Part shown: positions 9,395-18,949 of the stretch, piece by piece
Numbering within the stretch: position 1 is the first letter of the stretch
How the letters are laid out: each line of letters opens with the position of its first letter
Source of the DNA: Bordetella genomosp. 11
Lineage (GTDB): Bacteria > Pseudomonadota > Gammaproteobacteria > Burkholderiales > Burkholderiaceae_B
Reading direction: 5' to 3'
NCBI RefSeq assembly: GCF_002261215.1
Contig: NZ_NEVS01000004.1
Span: forward strand, 3,348,001 to 3,412,000
Length of the DNA: 64,000 bases
The notes under the pieces: model-generated
The model's database searches: none
What the model saw: only the letters and a program-made list of their open reading frames with translations
What the model was told of the DNA's origin: nothing
Position numbers and translations under genes: made by a program

Positions 9395-11539
9395 ATGAGC
9401 GCCTCGCCTTCCGTCAATGCCGATCAGGAGCTGTCGCTCATCCCGGTGAGCGTACTAGGCCTGCGCGATGGAGAAGATTTTCCAGGCGTGCAGGAGCTCT
9501 GTCGGCTGACCGGGATTTTTTTTGGCGTTTCGATGTTTGCGGTAACTTGGCTGCGCGACGCCAGTCCGGTAAGCCTGTGGTCCAGCGGCGCCTGCCGGCG
9601 CACGTCGCAGCTGCTCGCCCGGTGGAGCTATCCGGCGCTGGACTCGCCGGACGTCGTCATCGCCACGCCCACCGAGCTTGCCTGGCAAGACTGTGTCACC
9701 CCCGAACCCGGCGTATCGGCCGCGCAGCGGCCGGTCGGATTCTTCGCCGCGGCGCCGCTGACGCTGGCCGACGGCACGCGCGTTGGCGCGCTCTGCATCG
9801 CCGATACCGATAGCCGGGCGTTTTCGGCCGACGATATCCAGCGCCTGCGCGACTTCGCCGCCATGACCAGCGAGGCCCTGCGCGCGCAAAAGGCGCTGGC
9901 CGACACCCGGCGCCGGGAACAACTGCTGTCCCGGGCGTTCCGCCTGGCCAAGGTCGGCGGCTGGGAATACAACGTCATCACGGGCAACCTGACGCTCAGC
10001 GAACAGGCACTGGAAATCTACGGCATGGATACCAGCATCCAGCCGACGATCGAAACCCTGATGCGGCGTTTCTATCCCGGCGATGCGCTGATCGACACGC
10101 GTGAAGACTTCGCCCGCCTGCTACGCGAAGGCCGCGGCTACGATTCGCGGCGCCGCATCCAGCGCCTGGACGGGTCCTCGCGCTGGATTCATGTCCTGGC
10201 CGAGCCGGAATCCCAGGAAGGACAGGTCGTCCGCGTCCACGGTCTGGTCGAGGACATCACCGACGAGGTCGAATCCCAGCGTCGCCTGCACGAATTGGCC
10301 TACACCGACAAGCTGACCGGCCTGCCCAACCGCGGTGCCTTCCTGCTGGAGCTTGCCCGCCTGTTTTCCCAGGCCGAGCCCGTCGTTCTGATCTCCATCG
10401 ATATCGACGGATTCAAGGACATCAACGACACCATAGGCCACCACGCCGGTGACCATCTGCTGATCGAAGTGGGCCGGCGCATCACGGCGCATTTCCCGGT
10501 AGGGACGTTCGTCGCCCGCGTGGGCAGCAATGAATTCACCGTCATCGCGACAGGCACTGCGACGGTGGAAGATCCGGTGGACTTGATGAATCACTTGCGC
10601 CTACAACTGAGGGCGCCCGTCCATTACGCCGACCAGATCCTGTCGGCCTCGGTCAGTATCGGCCTGTGCGCGTCGCCTGCCCAGGCAAGCGACGCCGACC
10701 AGATCGTACGCAATACGGATATCGCCCTCTACCAGGCGAAAAAAGGCGGCGGCGATCGCACCGTGATGTTCGAGCCGGAGATGCGCGACCGGCTGGAAGA
10801 GCGTGTCCGGCTATTGCGCAACGTGCGGCGCGGCATCGAACGCAAAGAGTTCATGCTGTATTACCAGCCCATCTACGATATGCGCACCCACACGCTATCG
10901 GGATTCGAGGCGCTGATGCGCTGGTCGTTGCCAGAAAAAGGCATCCTGCCGCCGAGTTATTTCTCCGCGGCCTTCGATGACCAGGCGCTGGCGCCGCAAT
11001 TGGGCGACGAAGCCTTGCGCAATGCCTTCGAGCAGATGCGCCGCTGGATAAACAAGGGTTTCGACTTCAAACGGGTTTCGGTGAATGTCGCTGCCGCGCA
11101 ATTCTATCGGCAGGACCTGGCCGGCCATATCCTGGACATGCTCGCGCGGTACGGACTGCGGCCGGATCAGCTTACCCTCGAGATCACGGAAAGCGTTTAT
11201 CTGGGGCCGGGCGCCGACGCCGTGGAGGACGCGCTGCGCATCCTGCACCAGTCCGGTGTGGGCATCGCCCTGGACGACTTCGGCACCGGCTATGCGTCGC
11301 TCACGCAATTGCAGCGCTTCCCCGTGGATTCGCTGAAGATCGACAAATCCTTCGTCCAGAACCCCGATGCGGGTTCCATCGTCGACGCCATCATCGCGCT
11401 CGGAACGAGCCTGAACATACAGATCGTCGCCGAAGGCGTAGAAGCCTCGGAGCATCAGGAAACCCTTTTGCGGCGCGGTTGCCGCTACGGTCAGGGTTAT
11501 TACCTCGGCAAGCCCATGCCCGCCGAATTCTACGCATGA
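9395..11539 (+). CDS. GAF-PAS-GGDEF-EAL protein, probable c-di-GMP phosphodiesterase
   Basis: A 714-residue cytosolic protein. A GAF domain fills about 20-165, a PAS/PAC domain about 180-290, a GGDEF domain about 300-465 and an EAL domain about 475-714. The cyclase motif is degenerate (GSNEF in place of GGDEF, near residue 376), so synthesis is unlikely. The EAL domain keeps GFEALMRW, SVNVAAAQF, LEITES, DDFGTGYASL, LKIDKSF and AEGVE, the metal and catalytic residues, so hydrolysis of c-di-GMP to pGpG is expected. It ends the three-gene group that starts with the receiver at 8355. Confidence 0.92.
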   Translation: MSASPSVNADQELSLIPVSVLGLRDGEDFPGVQELCRLTGIFFGVSMFAVTWLRDASPVSLWSSGACRRTSQLLARWSYPALDSPDVVIATPTELAWQDCVTPEPGVSAAQRPVGFFAAAPLTLADGTRVGALCIADTDSRAFSADDIQRLRDFAAMTSEALRAQKALADTRRREQLLSRAFRLAKVGGWEYNVITGNLTLSEQALEIYGMDTSIQPTIETLMRRFYPGDALIDTREDFARLLREGRGYDSRRRIQRLDGSSRWIHVLAEPESQEGQVVRVHGLVEDITDEVESQRRLHELAYTDKLTGLPNRGAFLLELARLFSQAEPVVLISIDIDGFKDINDTIGHHAGDHLLIEVGRRITAHFPVGTFVARVGSNEFTVIATGTATVEDPVDLMNHLRLQLRAPVHYADQILSASVSIGLCASPAQASDADQIVRNTDIALYQAKKGGGDRTVMFEPEMRDRLEERVRLLRNVRRGIERKEFMLYYQPIYDMRTHTLSGFEALMRWSLPEKGILPPSYFSAAFDDQALAPQLGDEALRNAFEQMRRWINKGFDFKRVSVNVAAAQFYRQDLAGHILDMLARYGLRPDQLTLEITESVYLGPGADAVEDALRILHQSGVGIALDDFGTGYASLTQLQRFPVDSLKIDKSFVQNPDAGSIVDAIIALGTSLNIQIVAEGVEASEHQETLLRRGCRYGQGYYLGKPMPAEFYA

Positions 11540-11550
11540 TGCGTCGTTGA

Positions 11551-11877
11551 TCAGGTAGTCCAGGCGACGGCACCGGGCGCCGGTTCGGTTTGGATGGCAG
11601 ATGCCGGCTGGCCGTCCGGCGCGACAGAGCTGTCATCGGCCACCCCTCCCAAATAGCGCGCTTCCAGCGCCATCCGCCGCCGCATCACCGCCTCTTCCAC
11701 GCCGCGCTTGGCCCGTTCCACGGTGCGGGCGCTGCCGGTCTCGTAAGAGGTTTGCCACCAGTATCCGACATCGCACATGTCCTCGAACCAGTCGATACGT
11801 CCATGCGTCTTGCCCGCGATGTCGATGTAGTTCCAGGAGTAGATCTGCGAAACCCAATACATCGTCTCCATACTCAT
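11551..11877 (-). CDS. Hypothetical protein, aromatic-rich N-terminus
   Basis: 108 residues from ATG at 11877, which follows GAGGAG by 8 bases; longer open frame upstream lacks a ribosome site. The first half is rich in Trp and Tyr (YWVSQIYSWNYIDIAG, DVGYWW), then a basic amphipathic helix and a disordered tail. No membrane span and no family that I recognise. It converges with the EAL gene and lies between it and the type III secretion sigma factor, so a link to either is possible but unproven. Confidence 0.55.
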   Translation of the reverse strand: MSMETMYWVSQIYSWNYIDIAGKTHGRIDWFEDMCDVGYWWQTSYETGSARTVERAKRGVEEAVMRRRMALEARYLGGVADDSSVAPDGQPASAIQTEPAPGAVAWTT

Positions 11878-12284
11878 GTCCGGACTCCTCGCTTGAGGGC
11901 ACTCGCGAGGGTGGAAAACGAGAAAGGCGGAGGGAGGACACCAATCCCGCAATATCGCCACGCCTGCGAGGCCGGAGGCCATTCTAGGAAGCGAGGCTGG
12001 CGAAGGGTATCCGAAAAATCTGAGTCCGGCGCATTGCGTCCGCAGGCCGATCACGCGGGAATTTCCGACGCGTCTCACCGCGCTCCATAGCGCGCATGCG
12101 CACTATCGGACGAATCCGAACGCGGATTCCGACACGCTATTCAGAGGGGGTTTCGTCCTATTTTCCACGGACGAAAGGAACCCCTGCAAGACCGTTGAAC
12201 ACACCTGAATTTTTGCTTGCACACTTCGGCCGGGCGCGAAAGGTATTGCGCCATACTGGCCCGCCGTGACCTTTTGGCTACCCC
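11878..12284. other. Intergenic stretch upstream of the ECF sigma gene
   Basis: About 400 bases between two divergent genes. I see no supported gene. It must hold the promoters of the small gene on the left and of the sigma factor on the right; no GGAACC-type box is visible in it, so autoregulation by the same sigma factor is not suggested. Confidence 0.5.
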
Positions 12285-12917
12285 ATGCGATATCTCCACG
12301 ACAATCACCATGGCATCCAGGCGGCACCGCCCATCTCTTACGACGTGTCGACCACTACAACGAACGCCAATATAGCCATCGCCTCGTCTCACAGCGCCTA
12401 CGAGGCTGTCTTTCGCGAACTGGTCCAGAACCACGCCACGCGCCTGCATCGCTTCATCATCAAGCACATCGGCAATTGCCCGGATGCGGAAGACATTACC
12501 CAGCAGGCCTTCCTGGAGGCGGCCAAGTCCTATCACAGCTTTCGCGGCGAATCGCAGCTCTCCACCTGGCTGTACGGCATCGCCCTGAACCTGGTTCGCA
12601 ACTACCTGTCGCGCGCGCCCGAATGCCGATACTTCTTCGTTGGCGAGGACGCGCTCAGCGACCATGCGTCGCAGGACCTGACGCCGGACGACGCCGCTGA
12701 ACAGAACCAGACCCTGCGCCTGCTGGAAGAGTCCATCGCCGAACTACCGGAGAACATGCGCAGCATCCTGTTGATGATGGGACTGAACGACCTCACCTAC
12801 GAGGAAGCGGCCGCCCGTTTGACCGTCCCCGTAGGCACCATACGCAGCCGGCTGTCGCGTGCACGGGCGGCCCTGCGCTCCAAGCTGGAAACCAAGGGCA
12901 TCCGGCTGGACGCCTGA
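12285..12917 (+). CDS. ECF sigma factor, HrpL/BtrS-like, probable type III secretion activator
   Basis: A 210-residue RNA polymerase sigma factor with only regions 2 and 4. Region 2 spans about 45-110 (HRFIIKHIGNCPDAEDITQQAF, then STWLYGIALNLVRN); region 4 with its helix-turn-helix spans about 150-205 (LTYEEAAARLTVPVGTIRSRLSRAR). It lies at the secretin end of the secretion cluster, the place of btrS/brpL in Bordetella. Two HrpL-type boxes in front of secretion genes (28304-28332, 37051-37078) give a target for it. No anti-sigma factor is adjacent. The start could be a later Met, since the first ~35 residues are low-complexity. Confidence 0.88.
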   Translation: MRYLHDNHHGIQAAPPISYDVSTTTTNANIAIASSHSAYEAVFRELVQNHATRLHRFIIKHIGNCPDAEDITQQAFLEAAKSYHSFRGESQLSTWLYGIALNLVRNYLSRAPECRYFFVGEDALSDHASQDLTPDDAAEQNQTLRLLEESIAELPENMRSILLMMGLNDLTYEEAAARLTVPVGTIRSRLSRARAALRSKLETKGIRLDA

Positions 12918-12975
12918 AACCGGCGACGTTCCCGACCGGCTGCCGGGAACGCCCAGGACGCGATACCTGGGGCTT

Positions 12976-14790
12976 TCAATCCGCAGCCGACCCTTTCTGC
13001 AGCACGCGCGTCGGACCCGACTGCAGCAGTCTCAGCGTCCGGTCCGCCCCATCGGCATACACGGTGGAACGCGATCCGCCATCCCAGGACCACCCCACGG
13101 CATCCCCCCACTTGAGCAAGGACTCCGGGATCAACGGCGCGCCGTTGATCTGTACCAGGCGGGGCCGTATGACGAACATGCGCTCCCAACGCTTGTTGGT
13201 CTTTCTCTTGTGCGAGAACAACGCCCCCAGGCCCGGGATATCGCCCAGCAAGGGGACCTTATTGATCTCGTCTTCGTTCCCGCTGCTGTTGTAGCCGCCG
13301 ATCAGCAGTGCCTGGCCATCCCCCACCACCGCCAGCGTGCTGATGCTCGTCCTGCCCACCAGGGGCAGCCCGTCCTTGAAATCCTCCTGCGAGATCTTGC
13401 CATCCTCGATATCGACCGACAGCTCGATCGCGCGGCCTTCGCTGCCATCGATGAAGCGAGGCGTCACCCGCAATGAAGTGCCGACGGTGACCTCGCGGAC
13501 ATCCGCGATACGCTCGCCCGTCAACCTGATATAGAAGGTCTTGGACAGATCGATCAGGGCACCCATGTTATCCGCCGTCAGGATGGATGGCTTGGACAGG
13601 ACGTTCGCGTCATTGTTGTTCTGCAGGGCATTCAAGCGGGCCAGCAGCGAATCGGCCACGCTCAGGCCGACTGTCCCCATGGGCAGGTTGCCCGGCGACA
13701 ATTTGCCGTCGGGCTTGGCGGGCGACGGGTCGCTATAACCGTAGCCGAACTGGGTCTTGCCCACGCGGCTGCCCCAGCGCACGCCCAGCTCGTTGGTCAC
13801 TTCGGCGCGCACGTCCACGATCATCGCCTCGATCTCGATCAGCGTGGTGGGTACGTCCAGCTGCGAGATCAGGGAGCGGTACACAGCCATGCGTTCCGGA
13901 ATGTCCTGCACGATGATGGCGTTCAAGCGCGGGTCCGCCTGTATCGTTGCTGCCCGGGTGCGCCGGCCTCCCTCGAATGCCGTACCGCGGCCCGCCGCCG
14001 GGGGCCTGCCCGCCGGCGATGACGGGCTGGTGGTCACCGGCCGGGGTTCGTACAGGGGCGGCTGTTCCCGCAAGGGCGCAGCCATCGCCGACAGAACGGA
14101 ATTTCCCGCCCCTGGGCCGCTGCCGTCGAGGAGCTCGCGCAGGATCGTCGCCAGGCCCGGCGTGGTAATGGACTGGTCCCGATACCGCACGACACGGTCA
14201 TTGACCGATGCGTACTTCAACCGGAACACCGCCACCTCCTGCCTGCCCGCGGTCGGCGGTAGCGCATTGATGGTGCGCTCGATCAGCGCGACGTAGGCGG
14301 GCGGACCCGACACCAGGGCCAGCCCCTGGTCCGGCAATTCTCCCCAACCGAAGCGGTCGTCGATCACGCCAAGCCGGTCCAGCGCATCGCGCAGACCGGC
14401 AATGGCGCCGTTGCCCACGCTGATCGTCTTGGTGACCATGGCGCTGGCCGGGCTGACGAAAAGCGTGCCCGCATACACGAACCAGTTGAAGCCATAAACG
14501 CCAGCGAGCTTGTCCAGGAACTCGGTCGGATTGCCGGCCGTGAACTTGCCATTGACCAGGCCGCCGATACCCGGCGCCGATTGCAGCGTCAGGCTGAAGC
14601 CGCTGGCGAAGCGCCGCAGGACATTCTCCAGCGACTCGTCGGATGCGAAATAGGTATAGGGCACCGTGGGCCATGAAGGCGCGGCCTCGACATTGGCCGC
14701 GCAAGCGCACGTGGCGAAGGCCAGGCCGAGTCTGGGCATCGTCTTCCGACCGAAGGAATACCACCGCTGAAACATCGTTGTCCAAGTCAT
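12976..14790 (-). CDS. sctC: Type III secretion outer-membrane secretin SctC
   Basis: A 604-residue secretin that forms the outer-membrane ring. It has an N-terminal export signal (cleavage near AANVEAAP), N0/N1 domains (YTYFASDESLENVL; VSPASAMVTKTI), a Pro-rich loop and a C-terminal secretin domain with VGTSLRVTPRFIDG and VPLLGDIPGLGALFS. It is the last gene of the long minus-strand block, 23 bases after sctU. No pilotin gene is recognisable nearby. ATG at 14790 has no clear ribosome site; an internal ATG at codon 18 would still leave a usable signal. Confidence 0.93.
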   Translation of the reverse strand: MTWTTMFQRWYSFGRKTMPRLGLAFATCACAANVEAAPSWPTVPYTYFASDESLENVLRRFASGFSLTLQSAPGIGGLVNGKFTAGNPTEFLDKLAGVYGFNWFVYAGTLFVSPASAMVTKTISVGNGAIAGLRDALDRLGVIDDRFGWGELPDQGLALVSGPPAYVALIERTINALPPTAGRQEVAVFRLKYASVNDRVVRYRDQSITTPGLATILRELLDGSGPGAGNSVLSAMAAPLREQPPLYEPRPVTTSPSSPAGRPPAAGRGTAFEGGRRTRAATIQADPRLNAIIVQDIPERMAVYRSLISQLDVPTTLIEIEAMIVDVRAEVTNELGVRWGSRVGKTQFGYGYSDPSPAKPDGKLSPGNLPMGTVGLSVADSLLARLNALQNNNDANVLSKPSILTADNMGALIDLSKTFYIRLTGERIADVREVTVGTSLRVTPRFIDGSEGRAIELSVDIEDGKISQEDFKDGLPLVGRTSISTLAVVGDGQALLIGGYNSSGNEDEINKVPLLGDIPGLGALFSHKRKTNKRWERMFVIRPRLVQINGAPLIPESLLKWGDAVGWSWDGGSRSTVYADGADRTLRLLQSGPTRVLQKGSAAD

Positions 14791-14813
14791 TGATCAACCA
14801 AAATACGCGCCTT

Positions 14814-15884
14814 CTACAGGAATCCCGACGGACCTGCCTTGTCTTCCATCGCCAGATCACGTACGGCACGCAATACGTGCGCGACCGGGACGACGAGTTC
14901 GCTCGGGATGTATTCGTTTTCGCGGGCGTCGGCCAGCAGCGCTCGCGCCAGCGGCACATCGCGCATCACGGGGATGCCGCAACGGCGCGCCATGTCTATC
15001 ATCTGCAGCGCCACGCCATCGCGTCCTTTCGCCACGACGATAGGCAGCGGAGTCTGGTCGGGCACATAGCGCAGGGCCACCGCGACATGGGTCGGGTTGA
15101 CCACCAGCGCCGAGGCCTTGCGCACGGCCTCTGCCGGGGCGCTATTGCCCATTTCCTGATGCAGCCGCTTGCGCTGCTGCTTGATCTCGGGCTGCCCCTC
15201 CATATCCTTCTGTTCCCGCTTTACCTCGTCCTTGGTCATCATCAGGCGCTTGTTGCGTTGCCGCCGCTGCCAGCCCATATCGAGACCGGCGATCAGCAGG
15301 CAGAACACCGCCGTATAAAGCAGCAGCATCCGGAACAGGCCGCCATTGACGGCCAGGACACCCTCGAGGCCGCCATGCACCGCGTATACCAACGGGCCCA
15401 GGCCGGAGCGCAGCAGCAACCAGGTCAGCAGGGAGAAACAGACAATCTTGACAGTCGACTTCAGCACCTCGACAAGATTCTTCATGGAGAAGATGTTCTT
15501 GACGTTGGAGACGACATTCAGCTTGCTGCCCGACGGCTTGGCCTTTTCGGGTGCGAACAGCACACCGATCTGGCCGAACTCCACGAACAGCCCGAACCCC
15601 AGCACGATAAGCAGAAAGGGCCATATCAGCCCGATGCCTTCGCGCAGGCAGATGCTGCCCGCAGCCTTCAGCGCATCGCCGAATTCCATGGTGACCAGGG
15701 TGCCGGGTGCCGCGAGCAGTCGCAGCAGGGACGCAAGAATATTCTGGCCATTCAGCACCACATATGACAGCAAGGCGAGCGTCAACAGGGTCTGGCTGAA
15801 GTCGCGGCTATAAGGGACATCCCCTTTCTTGCGCGCATCCTGCAGCTTCTTCGGCGTCGGCTTTTCTGTTTTTTCGCCGCTCAC
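14814..15884 (-). CDS. sctU: Type III secretion export switch protein SctU
   Basis: A 356-residue protein with four membrane spans and a cytosolic C-terminal domain. The autocleavage motif NPTH is intact at residues 263-266, so cleavage and substrate switching are expected. The start is GTG at 15884, overlapping the TGA of sctT (GTGA), and gives the family start SGEKTEKPTPKKLQDARKKG. No better in-frame start lies upstream without running into sctT. Confidence 0.95.
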   Translation of the reverse strand: MSGEKTEKPTPKKLQDARKKGDVPYSRDFSQTLLTLALLSYVVLNGQNILASLLRLLAAPGTLVTMEFGDALKAAGSICLREGIGLIWPFLLIVLGFGLFVEFGQIGVLFAPEKAKPSGSKLNVVSNVKNIFSMKNLVEVLKSTVKIVCFSLLTWLLLRSGLGPLVYAVHGGLEGVLAVNGGLFRMLLLYTAVFCLLIAGLDMGWQRRQRNKRLMMTKDEVKREQKDMEGQPEIKQQRKRLHQEMGNSAPAEAVRKASALVVNPTHVAVALRYVPDQTPLPIVVAKGRDGVALQMIDMARRCGIPVMRDVPLARALLADARENEYIPSELVVPVAHVLRAVRDLAMEDKAGPSGFL

Positions 15885-16681
15885 GAAGCCCGCCAGAGGT
15901 TTGCCAGGAAAGGAATCAGGTCGATCGAGCGCCTGGCCTCCTGGTCGACATGCCCGAAAAGGATGCCGATGTACAAAACGAGCACGAACAGCGCCAGGCC
16001 GGTCTTGATGGGCATGGCCAGGAAGAACACCTGCAGCTGCGGAGTGAAGCGGCTGGCCAGCCCCAGGCCCAGCTCGGCAAGCAGCATGATGATGACGACC
16101 GGTGCCGCCAGCAGGACCACCAGGTGCATCAGGCGGTCCATCTGCGCGAGCAGCAGGGAAATGGCTTCGTGCCGCAGCGTGGGGAACCACTGCCAGGGAT
16201 GCCAGAGACGGTAGCTGTCGTACAGGATGGACAACAGCAACGAACACCCGCCGCCCACGAAAAAAAAGACCCCATACGCCAGTTGCAACAGGATGGCGGT
16301 CGGCGTGGTTTCACCGCCCATGGTGGGATTGAGCAAGGCGCCCATGCTGGCACCGCGCTGGTAGTCGATGACGGTACCCACGGATTCGATGACCCAGAAA
16401 GGCATAGCCAGGAAGAATCCCAGCACCATCCCGATGAATGCTTCCTTGACCACCAGCAGCAGCACCTCGAATAGCGTAAGGTCTGCCGATGCCGCGCCGG
16501 CCGAGACCTGCGGCATCACCACCAGCGCGAGCGCAATGGCGATCGCCCCCCGCAGCCGGCCCGGCAGTATTTGCTTGCTGAAGACGGGGAGCATCATGCA
16601 GAGAAGCAGAATCCGGGGCTGCGTCAGCGTGATGGACAACAGCAGGTCATATACCGCCGTGTAGGTGCCGACGTCCTTCAT
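15881..16681 (-). CDS. sctT: Type III secretion export apparatus protein SctT
   Basis: A 266-residue membrane protein of the SctRST export gate, with about six to eight hydrophobic spans. Typical stretches are QPRILLLCMMLPVFSKQ near the start and DYQRGASMGALLNP in the middle. It overlaps sctU by four bases and lies 15 bases after sctS. Confidence 0.95.
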   Translation of the reverse strand: MKDVGTYTAVYDLLLSITLTQPRILLLCMMLPVFSKQILPGRLRGAIAIALALVVMPQVSAGAASADLTLFEVLLLVVKEAFIGMVLGFFLAMPFWVIESVGTVIDYQRGASMGALLNPTMGGETTPTAILLQLAYGVFFFVGGGCSLLLSILYDSYRLWHPWQWFPTLRHEAISLLLAQMDRLMHLVVLLAAPVVIIMLLAELGLGLASRFTPQLQVFFLAMPIKTGLALFVLVLYIGILFGHVDQEARRSIDLIPFLANLWRAS

Positions 16682-16696
16682 GCGGTTACCCTCTCG

Positions 16697-16963
16697 TCAT
16701 CGGATGGCACGGAACGATTCGAAGATCGACAGCGAATAGTTGAAAATCTCCGTGCCCATCCACCCGGCGGTCAGCAACAGCGTCACGAAGACCGCCAGCA
16801 GCTTGATCGCGAAGGAAAGCGTCTGCTCCTGGATCTGCGTCAGTGCCTGGAACAAGGAAAACAGCGTCCCCACCACGGATGCGACGACCAAAGGCGGCAG
16901 CGATAACCAGAAGATCAGATACAGCGCTTCCTTCAGGTAAAAGATAAGTTCGGCGACGTTCAT
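16697..16963 (-). CDS. sctS: Type III secretion export apparatus protein SctS
   Basis: An 88-residue protein with two membrane spans, the size and pattern of the FliQ/SctS family (SLPPLVVASVVGTLFSLFQALTQIQEQT). It lies between sctR and sctT in the conserved order R-S-T-U. Confidence 0.96.
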   Translation of the reverse strand: MNVAELIFYLKEALYLIFWLSLPPLVVASVVGTLFSLFQALTQIQEQTLSFAIKLLAVFVTLLLTAGWMGTEIFNYSLSIFESFRAIR

Positions 16964-16973
16964 GCTGGCCTTT

Positions 16974-17648
16974 CTAGGTATACGAAAGCACCAGGCCCTG
17001 GATCAGCTTGGTCCAGCCATCCAGCATCACGAACAGGAAGAGCTTCAAGGGGATGGCAATCGTGACGGGAGACACCATCATCATCCCCATCGCCAACAGG
17101 ATGTTGGAGACGATCAGATCGATGATGATGAACGGCAGGTAAAGCAGGAAGCCGATCTGGAACGCCGCGTTCAGCTGCGAAATCACGAAGGCGGGTACCA
17201 GCACGAGCAGATTGTCCTCCTGCAGGCCGCTGGCCTGCTCCTGCCCCCACAATGACGCCGCGGTATCCATGAAGAAGCGCCGTTGAGCCGGACTGCTGTG
17301 CTTCATCATGAAGGCGCGCAGCGGCGCGGCCCCGTTCCGGACCGCCGCCATCAGGGTGTCGAAGCTCTGCGTGGGCGCGCTCTGCACCGTCGCGGCCTGA
17401 TAGGTATTCCTGGCCTCCTCGACGACCTTGCCCAGGAACGGCGCCATGACATAGACCGACAGGATCAAGGCGAGTCCGTTCAGCGCCATGTTGGGCGGAA
17501 TCTGCTGGACGCCGATCGCGTTGCGCAATAGTGCCAGCACGACGGAAATCTTCAGGAAAGACGTCGTCAGCATGATGGCCAGCGGCAATACCGCCACGCA
17601 CGAAATAACGACGATCAGCGCGACCGGATCGATATTGCTCAGGCCCAT
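16974..17648 (-). CDS. sctR: Type III secretion export apparatus protein SctR
   Basis: A 224-residue FliP/SctR protein with four spans and family stretches TSFLKISVVLALLRNAIG and DLIVSNILLAMGMMMVSP. It forms the core of the export gate with SctS and SctT. The start overlaps the end of sctQ by ten bases, so translation is coupled. Confidence 0.96.
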   Translation of the reverse strand: MGLSNIDPVALIVVISCVAVLPLAIMLTTSFLKISVVLALLRNAIGVQQIPPNMALNGLALILSVYVMAPFLGKVVEEARNTYQAATVQSAPTQSFDTLMAAVRNGAAPLRAFMMKHSSPAQRRFFMDTAASLWGQEQASGLQEDNLLVLVPAFVISQLNAAFQIGFLLYLPFIIIDLIVSNILLAMGMMMVSPVTIAIPLKLFLFVMLDGWTKLIQGLVLSYT

Positions 17649-18949
17649 GTATCGCGGCCCGGGATCAAGGTCAGCACCCGCGCGCCTATCCTGCCATCGA
17701 TATCCACCAGTTCCGCCGTCCCGATAAAGGTACCGTTCGCACGGATATGCACGGGCCCGGCATCGATCGGTCGCTGAAGATCAAAGAACTCCCCTGCCCT
17801 CAGGCGGCGCAGCTCGCCCAGCGTCATGCTGTGTTCGCCCAGGTCGAAAACCAGGCGCACCGGGATGCGGTCCACATCCGGTCCCGCGCCTGGGCTTGCG
17901 GGCTCCACGGCGCAGGCAGGCGCGGCCGCGCCATCCTGGGCCAGGGACGGGTAGTCATCCCCTGCAGGCACATCGGGCTGCCCCGGCGGGCGATAGCCCT
18001 CTGCCGCCGGCGTCGCATCCTGGTCTGTCGGATATGCGCTTTCCCTGGGCAGGGGGTCGTCCTCCGGCGCGTAGCCGCTTGCCGTCGGGTGAAAATCGTT
18101 CATGAGTAAGGAGCTCCATTCCTGAGTGACGACATATCGCGGCGCGCCCCGCTCGCTTGCGCGCACGCGCACGCCCTGGCCGTCCGCGGTGGCCAGCCAT
18201 ACCTCGCCGTCCGGGTCTGCCAGGCACCGATCGAACAGCACAACGTCGCCCACCTCCAACGCGCCGACACTCGCCGCATCGAGCAGGGTTTCGCCCACCA
18301 GCGCCAGCAGGGGGACAGACAGCGCGTCCAGAAATCCAGGAACGCTCCCGCAATCCGGCGCCGGATTGCGGGCGAGGGCATCGCCCAGGCGGCGCAAGCC
18401 GGCGTCATCCACCGCGAGTTCCGCTTCGACGGTGCGCGCCGCATCGGGTGACCGTATCGACACTGTCCAGGCATAGGGGTACACCGCCGGGCTGCGGGAG
18501 AAGCCGTCGGCGAGCACACGTATCCCCGGACACATGGCCGTGACGGCCAGGCCCGCCATCGCATCCTGGACCATGGCGTCCCATGCCGCATCCACGAATC
18601 GCGGAGGCAATGCGTCGATCTGCAAGTCGGGCATGCGGACGGCCAGCCAGTCCTCGCAGATGCTCGAAGGCAGGCGAACCCGCAACCGCGCGTCATGCCA
18701 CGCGAGATCAATGCTGCGACATGCGTCGGCATCCGCATTTTCGCCTTGATCGGGGCAGGAATGGTCTGATGAACGGCCATTCGAATATCGCGCATGCATA
18801 CGGATATTCCACGGCCGCGCATGTTCGTCTGCCCCGACACCCGGGATCGGAATCAACGTGCGATCGCTGCCATGCCGGGCGATCGTCGTCAATGCCCGTG
18901 CCTGGACCTGCTTCCACCGGGCCAGCCTTAGCGGCTGCGGCATCGTCAT
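17639..18949 (-). CDS. sctQ: Type III secretion cytosolic ring protein SctQ
   Basis: A 436-residue sorting-platform protein. The C-terminal ~80 residues form a SpoA/FliN domain (IPVRLVFDLGEHSMTLGELR, then GELVDIDG-type end seen as AELVDIDGRIGARV). The middle holds a first SpoA-like segment and then a disordered linker rich in Pro, Asp and Tyr (about 290-355). Overlap with sctP by four bases (ATGA). An internal start at 18103 may give a separate C-terminal product. Confidence 0.9.
   Translation of the reverse strand: MTMPQPLRLARWKQVQARALTTIARHGSDRTLIPIPGVGADEHARPWNIRMHARYSNGRSSDHSCPDQGENADADACRSIDLAWHDARLRVRLPSSICEDWLAVRMPDLQIDALPPRFVDAAWDAMVQDAMAGLAVTAMCPGIRVLADGFSRSPAVYPYAWTVSIRSPDAARTVEAELAVDDAGLRRLGDALARNPAPDCGSVPGFLDALSVPLLALVGETLLDAASVGALEVGDVVLFDRCLADPDGEVWLATADGQGVRVRASERGAPRYVVTQEWSSLLMNDFHPTASGYAPEDDPLPRESAYPTDQDATPAAEGYRPPGQPDVPAGDDYPSLAQDGAAAPACAVEPASPGAGPDVDRIPVRLVFDLGEHSMTLGELRRLRAGEFFDLQRPIDAGPVHIRANGTFIGTAELVDIDGRIGARVLTLIPGRDTWA
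18101..18117 (-). promoter_or_regulatory. Possible internal translation start inside sctQ
   Basis: On the minus strand GGAG (18117-18114) precedes an in-frame ATG at 18103 by 10 bases. A product from here would be 154 residues: the Pro-rich linker plus the C-terminal SpoA domain. Internal products of sctQ are known in Yersinia, Shigella and Salmonella. The spacing is long for a strong site, so this is a suggestion only. Confidence 0.35.
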
